8,263 bases of DNA from an uncultured Plesiomonas sp. (GCA_947071955.1 CAMTGL010000088.1:1-8263); one strand, 5' to 3'; counted from the stretch's first letter, positions 1-6,168 are shown. The notes: a model not told the origin generated them from the sequence alone. Numbers and translations are program-made.

Positions 1-25
1 GTTTTTATATTCTTGCCTTTATTTT

Positions 26-55
26 TTGTCTTTTATTTTTTTCTTTCCCTATTAT
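26..55 (+). promoter_or_regulatory. Candidate upstream promoter for the DUF2066-hda pair
   Basis: TTGTCT (26-31) is followed after 18 bases by TATTAT (50-55), a five-of-six match to TATAAT. It lies in a very T-rich tract (about 1-75) that would also be expected to be bent or easily melted. It would give a leader of about 115 bases before the ATG at 180. The base bias makes accidental hexamers likely. Confidence 0.25.
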
Positions 56-84
56 TTAATACTTTTCTTTTTATGGCGTAACAA
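56..84 (-). promoter_or_regulatory. Candidate sigma-70 promoter for an off-window divergent gene
   Basis: Read on the minus strand there is TTGTTA (79-84), a 17-base spacer, then TATTAA (56-61). Each hexamer matches the sigma-70 consensus at four of six positions. It points left, off the window, so it would serve a gene divergent from the DUF2066 gene; that gene is not visible. The tract is strongly AT-biased, so chance matches are easy and this is only a candidate. Confidence 0.35.
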
Positions 85-119
85 AGACAGATGATGTTCG
101 TGCCCGATTGCGCTAGGCT

Positions 120-147
120 GTGACTCTGTTTTGGGTATTTTTATATT
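120..147 (+). promoter_or_regulatory. Candidate proximal promoter for the DUF2066 gene
   Basis: GTGACT (120-125) is followed after 16 bases by TATATT (142-147), a five-of-six -10 match. Transcription would begin near 154, giving a leader of about 25 bases before the ATG at 180. If this promoter is used, the upstream GTG codon at 120 cannot be the start of the protein. Confidence 0.25.
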
Positions 148-179
148 CGTTTTTGCTGTTATCAATGAGGTCGACAGGT

Positions 180-1727
180 ATGCAGATCAGAAATCTTTTA
201 GCCGGCGGGTTACTGCTGTTCACGGTGGGTGCTCAGGCTGCCGAAATGGGGGATTTTTATCAGGTGCGTATACCGGTCAGCAGTGATCAAATCTCTGATG
301 CCGAACGTGTTCAGGCATTAGACGATATGCTCATTCGTTTCAGTGGATTGCGCACACTTCCGGCAACGCCGGCCTTGAGAACGGCGCAGCAACAGGTGCA
401 ACGTTATATCAGCCAAAGTAATATTAGGAATGAGAACGGGGCGCGTACGGTTGATATCAGTTTTGATCAAGGTGGTATACAGCAGCTTGCACATGAGCTG
501 GCGCTGCCACATTGGAGCAGTAACCGGCCAACGTTGATGTTGTGGTTGGTGGATAATCAATCCGGCAACGGTAATGCGGCACAGCGGATCATGCAAGATC
601 AGGAGTACTCGGCAGCCCGTGAGCAGATCCGCGTGGCGGCGATGGCGCGTGGCATTTCAGTATTACTGCCGCTGGGTGATCTTGACGACAATATGGCGGT
701 AACGCCTTCTGATGTGCAGGGGAATTTTATCAAGCCAATTGCGCAGGGCAGCGAGCGTTATCAGCCTGATGCGGTTCTGGTGGCAACACTAAATACCGAT
801 TCACTGACATGGCGACTCTATGATGGCAAACCTGAAACGCTATTAACGGTGATGCCTGAAGCTCCGGCACACACACTCACTGGCGCGCCTGATCAGACCG
901 TTGCCGAGATGATCCAGCAAATTGCAGATATTTATGCGCAAAAATCAGGGGATGCGCTTGGCGCAGATGCTGCTCCTGCTGTTGTAAAGTCAGGTTCACT
1001 GGCACAGGCCTATGCTGCTCAAGACTCTTCTGTTCTGCCAGATACCAGCACTACGTCTGCTCATGCGGTTGATTCAGCGCAACCCCAACCTCAAGCTTCG
1101 GCTATCCCTGTCCCTGCCTCTACGGTTTCAGCCATGGTTGCCGAGCAAACCGGTGTTGCTGGGGGAACCGCTGCAGCATCTGTATCTACACCTATAGCTG
1201 CTGTACCTGTTTCAGCTCCGTTATCCGCTGCGGCGTCTGCCCCAGCTATGGTGGCTATTACCGGTTCAGAAGGGCAGTGGGCAAATGGGTCGAGTGTAGG
1301 GGGTGATACGTCGGCAGCGGCATTTGCACCTCAGGGAGATGCGATAGCGGCAGTGCCTGATGTTGCAACGGTTGGCGGTTATGCGGGAACGGCCAAAACC
1401 ACCACGCCATCAGTGCCAACCCCTTCGGCAATATTACCGAGTATGAATTACCCCTCTACGCCGCTGGCAGAAAATCAGTATGCCGTGGTGGTGGCGGGGA
1501 TCACTACGCCGGATCAGCTGGTTAATACCGGCAAAGCGTTGGCACAGATTAAGGCCTTTGGTGATGTTCAGATGATTGGGCTTGCAGGCAGTGAGGTTGA
1601 ATATCATGTGCAACTCAAAGGGGCACTGACCGATGCTGAGCGTGAATTGGCGGCTAGCGGCTCATTTAAAATGGATTCTGGCAACACAACGCAGGGAAAA
1701 GTACTAAAATATCAATGGGGATCGTAA
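180..1727 (+). CDS. Secreted DUF2066-family protein with long low-complexity linker
   Basis: The predicted product is a 515-residue exported protein of the DUF2066 family, whose function is unknown. I chose the ATG at 180 because TGAGG (166-170) precedes it by nine bases and it begins a clean signal peptide: a short basic N-end, a Leu/Gly/Val core and an AQA site cleaved after residue 20. The reading frame also stays open up to a GTG at 120 and an ATG at 165, but starting there would put a second hydrophobic stretch ahead of the signal. Residues 25-255 form the N-terminal family region, beginning FYQVRIPV and including a VQALDDMLIRFSG segment. Residues about 260-430 are rich in Ala, Ser, Pro, Val, Thr and Gly and look disordered. 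Residues 432-515 form a compact C-terminal domain. No catalytic motif is visible. The mature protein is probably periplasmic. Hda starts 76 bases downstream with no terminator between them, so co-transcription is likely. The family call rests on recalled sequence pattern and on position next to hda. Confidence 0.8.
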   Translation: MQIRNLLAGGLLLFTVGAQAAEMGDFYQVRIPVSSDQISDAERVQALDDMLIRFSGLRTLPATPALRTAQQQVQRYISQSNIRNENGARTVDISFDQGGIQQLAHELALPHWSSNRPTLMLWLVDNQSGNGNAAQRIMQDQEYSAAREQIRVAAMARGISVLLPLGDLDDNMAVTPSDVQGNFIKPIAQGSERYQPDAVLVATLNTDSLTWRLYDGKPETLLTVMPEAPAHTLTGAPDQTVAEMIQQIADIYAQKSGDALGADAAPAVVKSGSLAQAYAAQDSSVLPDTSTTSAHAVDSAQPQPQASAIPVPASTVSAMVAEQTGVAGGTAAASVSTPIAAVPVSAPLSAAASAPAMVAITGSEGQWANGSSVGGDTSAAAFAPQGDAIAAVPDVATVGGYAGTAKTTTPSVPTPSAILPSMNYPSTPLAENQYAVVVAGITTPDQLVNTGKALAQIKAFGDVQMIGLAGSEVEYHVQLKGALTDAERELAASGSFKMDSGNTTQGKVLKYQWGS

Positions 1728-1803
1728 CAGATCTTTAGGTTGGTTCTCTCGTTGCGGTGAACATGGTAGACTTGGCAACAGTCTTAGCTAAGAGTGGACT
1801 CGA

Positions 1804-2511
1804 GTGGATCTGAATACACCGGCTCAGTTGTCGTTACCGATAAATCTTCCTGATGATGAAACGTTCTCTAGTTTTTATCCGGGAAAAAACCAGCAATTAC
1901 TGGATGCGATCCAAGCACTGATCAGTGCCGAAAGTGGGGGATACCTCTATTTTTGGGCACGTAAAGGCGCGGGGCGCAGCCATTTGTTGCACGCGGCGTG
2001 TGCCGAGCTATCGCAGCAAAATCAGGCGGTAGGATACGTTCCTCTGGATAAACGTGCCTATTTTGGCCCTGATGTGCTTGAAGGTATGGAGCATCTGGCT
2101 CTGGTTTGTATCGATAATATTGAGCTGATCGCTGATGATCCTGAATGGGAGTTAGCTATTTTTGATCTGTATAACCGGATCAGAGAGCAGGGGCAGACGC
2201 GTTTGCTGATCGCGGGTGATCAAGCGCCTCGTCAGTTGCAGCTGACATTACCTGATCTGGCTTCGCGCTTAGATTGGGGGCAGATCTACAAGCTATTTCC
2301 GTTGGCCGATGAAGACAAACTACAGGCATTGCAATCTCGGGCAAAATTGCGTGGGTTTGAGATGCCTGAAGATGTCGGGCGTTTTCTGCTTAAGCGGTTG
2401 AGCCGTGATATGCGTACGTTATTTGATACGTTAGATACGCTTGATCATGCCTCTATGGTGGCACAACGTAAGCTGACCATTCCTTTCGTCAAAGAGATCT
2501 TGTCTTTATAG
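1804..2511 (+). CDS. hda: DnaA regulatory inactivator Hda
   Basis: Hda is an AAA+ protein that, bound to the DNA-loaded sliding clamp DnaN, stimulates ATP hydrolysis by DnaA and so prevents re-initiation of replication. The 235-residue product is close to the E. coli protein along its whole length. The clamp-binding motif QLSLPI lies at residues 8-13. A Walker-A-like GAGRSH (55-60) lacks the usual lysine, as is normal for Hda. A Walker-B-like VCIDNIE lies at 101-107. The Box VII segment LASRLDWG carries Arg155, equivalent to the arginine finger R153 of E. coli. The C-terminus (VKEIL) is family-typical. Translation may begin at GTG 1804, with AAGAG (1790-1794) nine bases upstream, or at CTG 1810, which corresponds to the non-standard start I recall for E. 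coli Hda. A hairpin terminator follows the stop codon. Confidence 0.96.
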   Translation: MDLNTPAQLSLPINLPDDETFSSFYPGKNQQLLDAIQALISAESGGYLYFWARKGAGRSHLLHAACAELSQQNQAVGYVPLDKRAYFGPDVLEGMEHLALVCIDNIELIADDPEWELAIFDLYNRIREQGQTRLLIAGDQAPRQLQLTLPDLASRLDWGQIYKLFPLADEDKLQALQSRAKLRGFEMPEDVGRFLLKRLSRDMRTLFDTLDTLDHASMVAQRKLTIPFVKEILSL

Positions 2512-2535
2512 CGTAATGCTGCCCGAAGTTGTGCA

Positions 2536-2570
2536 TGTTGCCCGAACTTATTCGGGTTACAGGTTTTTTT
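2536..2570 (+). terminator. Rho-independent terminator after hda
   Basis: CCCGAA (2541-2546) pairs with TTCGGG (2551-2556) around a CTTA loop. The stem extends outward through a G-T pair, one mismatch and TGT/ACA. A run of seven T (2564-2570) follows after two further bases. The T run lies on the plus-strand side only, so it should stop hda transcripts; the converging DUF2069 message has no comparable U tract here. Confidence 0.7.
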
Positions 2571-2608
2571 CATGCCTCTGCCCCGAATTTGATGCTCAGT
2601 ATGTAGCG

Positions 2609-3070
2609 TTAGCCCTGCTTTTTCTTTAATTTTAAGCCCTGCTCTTTACCGCGCTTGCGGGCAAACAGCAGATTAAAACAGAAGCTGCCACTGGTTAACA
2701 GTAGCTCGATGATACCAAACAGCCGTTCGCCCTCATCAATACTGATAATCGTCAGCGCATGAATAAAGTAAAGCATCAGCACGAAGTTAGCCCATGCGTG
2801 TGTGTACGCCTTTCCCTGCATAATGCCTTTTAACGGAAACAGCAGCGGAATACTCCAGCCGAGTGTCACCGCCCACGGGGCAACGTGCGGATGAGGAGAT
2901 AACAGGGCATGCCACAATATTTGCCAAGCAAATAAGCCAAGCCAAAATAGGCGAGATGCTTGCCAAAAGCGGGCAGTATCGGCAGCCATGGGAACTACTG
3001 CAATCGCCGATGTTATAGAGCTCGGTGCGATAGTGTTCAGTGGTGAGGAAGTGCGGGTGCGGTGCGACAT
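2609..3070 (-). CDS. DUF2069 family inner-membrane protein
   Basis: The product is a 153-residue integral membrane protein of the DUF2069 family, function unknown. Four hydrophobic segments lie at about residues 41-57, 66-83, 93-111 and 117-136, followed by a strongly basic tail ending in LKLKKKQG. Recognisable family features are LSPHPH (58-63), PLLFPLKGI (75-83) and a YTHAWANFVLM block (89-99). The ATG at 3070 is preferred because AGGA lies about seven bases upstream. Compared with the homologues I recall, this start adds about 30 polar residues at the N-terminus. The internal ATG at 2989 would remove most of them but has no clear ribosome binding site. It lies 62 bases downstream of bepA on the same strand, with a hairpin between, so it is probably the second gene of a bepA transcript. 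It converges with hda. Confidence 0.8.
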   Translation of the reverse strand: MSHRTRTSSPLNTIAPSSITSAIAVVPMAADTARFWQASRLFWLGLFAWQILWHALLSPHPHVAPWAVTLGWSIPLLFPLKGIMQGKAYTHAWANFVLMLYFIHALTIISIDEGERLFGIIELLLTSGSFCFNLLFARKRGKEQGLKLKKKQG

Positions 3071-3093
3071 ACAAACATCCTGTTGTTATCAAC

Positions 3094-3123
3094 CCGTTGC
3101 CGCACATTAAGCGGCGGCAACGG
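3094..3123 (-). other. Intercistronic hairpin between bepA and the DUF2069 gene
   Basis: A perfect 10-bp inverted repeat, CCGTTGCCGC (3094-3103) with GCGGCAACGG (3114-3123), encloses a 10-base loop. It is GC-rich and begins nine bases after the bepA stop codon on the minus strand. No T run follows on either strand, so it is not a standard intrinsic terminator. It could stabilise the bepA end of the message or reduce downstream expression. The pairing is plain; the role is inferred. Confidence 0.7.
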
Positions 3124-3132
3124 CTTCCTGTT

Positions 3133-4647
3133 TTATGATTTGAACTTGCTGTAGCGGCTTTGCAGTTGGCGTAACTGATCTATACGAGCATCATAGCGTG
3201 CCTGTTTGAGGCTGTTGAGCGCCACCATTTTACTGGCCGATGAGAGCAGGCTAATCGCCTCTTCAAAATTGCCTTGTAATGCACTGTTTTCTGCTCGGGC
3301 AGCCAGTTCGGCATCTCGCTGATTTAAGCTGGCATACACTTCGGCAGAGAGGCCCCACGCATTCATATCTGTCGGGTTGGCAAAGGTGTAGCGTTCTAGC
3401 AAGCGAACGGCTTCCTGACTGCGGCCTGCTTTCAGGTACGTATTGGCCAGATTAAGCTGTAATACGGCGCTGTGCGGCTGGGCTTGCAGGGCTTTTTGTA
3501 AACGGCTGACGGCATCGGCACTGCGCTTTTGCTCGATATCAATATCGGTCATCAGATCGATATACCACAGATTATTCGGTTGCTGGCTGAGTAACGGTTG
3601 CAGGGCGCTTCTGGCTTGATCGAATTTACGGTTCTGATAACTGAGTAGAGCCTTGCCATACTGTGCGGCTGTCTTTTCCTGTGCATTGCCTTGCTTGAGT
3701 TGTTGATCAAGCATGGCGTTTGACAGTACCCGATCACCATTGCCGTACATACCCAGAAGACGAATTTTGGCCAGTTGAAAATCAAGTGAGAGCGCCGGAT
3801 GGCGCTGTGGCATACTGCTAGCACGGGTTTGCGCTTCGGCCAGACGGCTTTCCGGCAAGGGGTGAGTCAGTAAAATTTCAGGCGGTTTGCTGGCATAGCG
3901 GTACTGTGCAGCCAGTTTTTCGAGAAAAGTGGGTGAGCCTTGCGGGTCAAAACCTGCCCGTGATAGTAGGGCGATACCGATACGGTCAGCTTCTTGTTCA
4001 TTGCCCTGCGTAAAAGAGATCATGTTTTGCTGTGAGCCGGCAAGGGTACTGCTCAGGGCTGCCATGCCCATTTGCGGGTTAGCCATCGCCAGCAGCATTG
4101 AGCCAATTGCCGCCGCCCAAGTTACCGGAGCGGAACGTTGTTGCTCTTCCATCGCGCGCGCCAAATGGCGTTGGGTCACATGTGAGATCTCATGGGCCAT
4201 GACAGAGGCCAGTTCACTTTCATTATCAGCCGTTAAAATCAAACTGGAGTGCAAAACAACATTGCCGCCAAAAAAGGCAAACGCATTTAGGTTGTTGTTA
4301 CGGATGAGCAGAAAGTTAAACGGTGTGCGTACGGAGTCAGCTTGTTTGACCAAGCGCTCACCAAGATTACTTAGATAGCTGTTCAGGAGCGGATCGTAAA
4401 TCAGTGGTGCACTGCCGCGCATCTGGCGCAGATAGAAATCGCCAAGTTCGAGTTCTTGGTTGATACTCAGTACACTACCACCTGCGGTGCCGATATCAGG
4501 CAGATCTTGGCTGATGGCCTGATCAGTACTTAACCCCGGCAGTGTTTGTGGTAGAGCGGCGTAAGCTGACGGCAGCATAACACTGCTGTTAAATATAGCC
4601 GTGGTGAGAAGTGTGGCAATCACTGAGCGAGATAATCGGTGCATCAT
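3133..4647 (-). CDS. bepA: Periplasmic M48 metalloprotease/chaperone BepA (YfgC)
   Basis: BepA is a periplasmic zinc protease and chaperone that acts at the outer membrane, helping LptD assemble or degrading it and other misassembled BAM substrates. The 504-residue product compares with 487 in E. coli. A signal peptide ends at AYA (28-30). The M48 zinc site is complete: HEISH at 152-156 with catalytic Glu153, and an ExxxD motif, E217 to D221, giving the third ligand. His262 in THPLPESR corresponds to the regulatory His246 of E. coli. The C-terminal part, from about residue 290 onward, consists of helical TPR-like repeats, for example around 327-420. The ATG at 4647 and the next codon are both Met, preceded on the minus strand by AAGAGAAG. 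A sigma-E-type promoter lies immediately upstream, and the DUF2069 gene follows downstream. In E. coli the gene also sits next to perM and near hda. Confidence 0.95.
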   Translation of the reverse strand: MMHRLSRSVIATLLTTAIFNSSVMLPSAYAALPQTLPGLSTDQAISQDLPDIGTAGGSVLSINQELELGDFYLRQMRGSAPLIYDPLLNSYLSNLGERLVKQADSVRTPFNFLLIRNNNLNAFAFFGGNVVLHSSLILTADNESELASVMAHEISHVTQRHLARAMEEQQRSAPVTWAAAIGSMLLAMANPQMGMAALSSTLAGSQQNMISFTQGNEQEADRIGIALLSRAGFDPQGSPTFLEKLAAQYRYASKPPEILLTHPLPESRLAEAQTRASSMPQRHPALSLDFQLAKIRLLGMYGNGDRVLSNAMLDQQLKQGNAQEKTAAQYGKALLSYQNRKFDQARSALQPLLSQQPNNLWYIDLMTDIDIEQKRSADAVSRLQKALQAQPHSAVLQLNLANTYLKAGRSQEAVRLLERYTFANPTDMNAWGLSAEVYASLNQRDAELAARAENSALQGNFEEAISLLSSASKMVALNSLKQARYDARIDQLRQLQSRYSKFKS

Positions 4648-4677
4648 GATCTTCTCTTATACAATCCTTGGTTTACA

Positions 4678-4705
4678 GTAGACCCAGATCAGCACGGGAA
4701 GTTCT
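4678..4705 (-). promoter_or_regulatory. Sigma-E-type promoter for bepA
   Basis: On the minus strand AGAACTT (4699-4705) is followed by exactly 16 bases and then TCTAC (4678-4682), preceded by G. This is close to the envelope-stress sigma-E pattern GGAACTT-N16-(G)TCTAA/TCAAA: the AAC core and the TC of the -10 are present and the spacing is standard. Transcription would begin near 4672, leaving a leader of about 25 bases. E. coli bepA (yfgC) is known as a sigma-E regulon member, which supports the reading. Confidence 0.65.
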
Positions 4706-4765
4706 TCTGCTGATGGGTGCTCTCCTTTACAATATCGCCACATCTTACACTGTCAGCAAGATGTT

Positions 4766-4987
4766 ATGGAAATGATTCAGATTGATTTACGCGCTCTGCG
4801 TTGCCCATTATTGCTTTTGCAGGTGAAAGCGGCCCTGCGAACTCACCCTGATGCCCGTTATATGCAGTTTCACCTTGCGGGATCTGCAGAGCTTACCGAT
4901 ATTACCCGTGTGGTACAGGCTGCCGGTTGGCGCGTGTCTCATTACCATGAATCTCAGGCCGTTGTCGTTGAAATTGAGCGGGCATGA
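4766..4987 (+). CDS. TusA-family sulfurtransferase-like protein
   Basis: The product is a 73-residue member of the TusA/SirA-like fold, in which a conserved cysteine near the N-terminus carries sulfur as a persulfide. The family signature is seen as LRCPLLLLQVK, with Cys13 and Pro14. The usual CPxP motif reads CPLL here, so the second proline is missing. The rest fits the small beta-alpha-beta fold: a hydrophobic first strand (IQIDL), a helix after the cysteine, and a C-terminal strand (AVVVEIE). Its sulfur donor and acceptor cannot be read from the sequence. I would not call it TusA itself, since members beside bepA/perM form a separate group. The start at 4766 has only a weak AAG upstream; the ATG at 4772 is a close alternative and would begin MIQIDL. 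It is divergent from bepA (118-bp spacer) and 24 bases ahead of perM, so tusA-like and perM probably form an operon. Confidence 0.82.
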   Translation: MEMIQIDLRALRCPLLLLQVKAALRTHPDARYMQFHLAGSAELTDITRVVQAAGWRVSHYHESQAVVVEIERA

Positions 4988-5011
4988 GCGTTCACAAGGA
5001 GTTTGTTGTTC

Positions 5012-6082
5012 ATGTTGGATGTTTTGTTACGTTGGTATCGTCAGCGTTTTTCTGATCCGCAGGCGGTCAGTTTGGCGCTGATTTTACTGCTTGGATTTGG
5101 CACGCTGTATTTTTTCAGTAGCTTGATTACTCCGCTACTCGTGGCACTGGTGCTGGCTTATCTGCTTGAGTGGCCGGTAACCCGTTTGGTCAAAATAGGG
5201 CTGCCACGTACCGCTTCGGTTGCGGTAGTGATGTCTGCTTTTGTCGGTATCATGTTGGTTTCTTTGCTGGTATTGGTGCCAAACCTATGGCAACAGTGTG
5301 CCAATTTAGCGCGTGATATTCCGGCCATCTTGAATAAATTTCATGACTATGTAGGTTCGCTGCCTGATCACTACCCTGATTATATTGATTACTCGATGAT
5401 TGATACCCTGACTTCCAGCTTGAAAGATAAGTTTCTGGCGGTAGGGGAATCGGTGCTTAAGTTGTCATTGGCCTCACTGGTGAATCTTGTCGCGCTGGCC
5501 GTGTATTTAGTGCTTGTTCCTTTGATGGTATTTTTTCTGCTCAAAGACAAAACCCAGATGTTTACTGGCGTGATGCGTTTTCTGCCCAAAAACCGCTATC
5601 TGGTTGGCAAAGTGTGGACCGAGATGAATCAGCAGATCACCAACTACATTCGTGGGAAAGTGATAGAGATTATGGTGGTCGGTATTGCCACCTATCTGAC
5701 ATTTATCTTCTTTGGTTTGAATTACCCACTGCTGTTGGCGGTGCTAGTCGGGCTATCGGTCTTGATCCCCTATATTGGTGCGGCATTGGTGACGATTCCG
5801 GTGGCACTGGTGGCGCTATCACAATGGGGGCTTTCAACCGAATACTGGTATTTGCTGGTGGCATATCTGGTGATTCAGGGGCTAGATGGTAATGTGCTGG
5901 TGCCGGTGCTGTTCTCGGAAGCTGTGAACCTGCATCCGCTGATGATCATTATTTCCGTGCTGGTTTTTGGCGGGCTCTGGGGTTTTTGGGGGGTATTTTT
6001 CGCCATTCCGCTGGCTACCCTTATTAAGGCTGTGGTTAATGTCTGGCCTGCGGCAGAAGAGCCGCCGATGGAAGTGGCATAA
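5012..6082 (+). CDS. perM: AI-2E family membrane protein PerM
   Basis: The product is a 356-residue polytopic inner-membrane protein of the AI-2E (UPF0118) family, closely similar to E. coli PerM (YfgO, about 353 residues). Its transported substrate is not established; the permease name is historical. Hydrophobic segments lie near residues 18-53 (two), 68-90, 152-178, 216-260 (two), 280-290 and 308-345 (two). A soluble stretch at about 91-150 follows the third segment. Conserved blocks are LVPLMVFFLLKDK (168-180), MNQQITNYIRGK (205-216), LDGNVLVPVLFSEAVNLHPL (291-310) and GLWGFWGVFFAIPLAT (321-336). I chose the ATG at 5012 because AAGGAG (4996-5001) sits ten bases upstream; in-frame TTG codons at 5003 and 5006 are too close to that site. 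It follows the TusA-like gene by 24 bases and converges with bcp across a strong terminator. Confidence 0.94.
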   Translation: MLDVLLRWYRQRFSDPQAVSLALILLLGFGTLYFFSSLITPLLVALVLAYLLEWPVTRLVKIGLPRTASVAVVMSAFVGIMLVSLLVLVPNLWQQCANLARDIPAILNKFHDYVGSLPDHYPDYIDYSMIDTLTSSLKDKFLAVGESVLKLSLASLVNLVALAVYLVLVPLMVFFLLKDKTQMFTGVMRFLPKNRYLVGKVWTEMNQQITNYIRGKVIEIMVVGIATYLTFIFFGLNYPLLLAVLVGLSVLIPYIGAALVTIPVALVALSQWGLSTEYWYLLVAYLVIQGLDGNVLVPVLFSEAVNLHPLMIIISVLVFGGLWGFWGVFFAIPLATLIKAVVNVWPAAEEPPMEVA

Positions 6083-6098
6083 ACACTTTTTTTTGAAG

Positions 6099-6127
6099 CA
6101 GACAATGTTGAAACAGACAATGTTGAA
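6099..6127 (+). repeat. Short tandem repeat, two 15-bp copies
   Basis: CAGACAATGTTGAAA (6099-6113) is followed directly by CAGACAATGTTGAA plus C (6114-6128). The copies are identical over 14 bases. They lie between the perM stop codon and the terminator, in transcribed but untranslated sequence. This looks like a recent small duplication, with no visible function. Confidence 0.85.
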
Positions 6128-6136
6128 CTAGGTAAT

Positions 6137-6168
6137 AAAAAAAGGGCATCTCATGCCCTTTTTTGTTT
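6137..6168. terminator. Bidirectional terminator between perM and bcp
   Basis: GGGCAT (6144-6149) pairs with ATGCCC (6153-6158) around a three-base loop. The stem is flanked by seven A (6137-6143) and six T (6159-6164, then GTTTT). The symmetrical A and T tracts provide a U run in either direction, as expected between converging genes perM (+) and bcp (-). Confidence 0.9.

Noticed and set aside
98..113. Possible PurR operator (minus strand GCGCAATCG followed by GGCACGA)
   Set aside because: Only one half resembles the palindromic PurR site (about nine of sixteen positions), and it lies outside the candidate promoter elements. Too weak to claim without knowing the gene to the left.
120..179. 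GTG at 120 as the start of the DUF2066 protein
   Set aside because: It would add 20 largely hydrophobic residues ahead of a complete signal peptide and has no ribosome binding site, whereas the ATG at 180 has TGAGG at good spacing.
2787..3107. 106-codon minus-strand open frame overlapping the DUF2069 gene
   Set aside because: It overlaps a recognisable membrane-protein family member in another frame, and its own translation has no coherent domain or family pattern.
3929..4378. 149-codon plus-strand open frame inside bepA
   Set aside because: It lies antisense to the conserved zinc-protease domain; the Cys/Arg-rich translation is typical of an antisense shadow.
4726..4751. Possible promoter for the TusA-like gene (TTTACA with TACACT)
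   Set aside because: The spacer between the hexamers is only 14 bases, too short for a normal sigma-70 promoter, and no better pair was found in the spacer.
5854..5861. GCTGGTGG, identical to the E. coli Chi site
   Set aside because: A single eight-base match inside perM is expected by chance in GTG/CTG-rich coding sequence and says nothing by itself.
5614..5892. Open frame inside perM in a shifted reading frame
   Set aside because: It is fully contained in a conserved membrane-protein gene, and its translation lacks family features.
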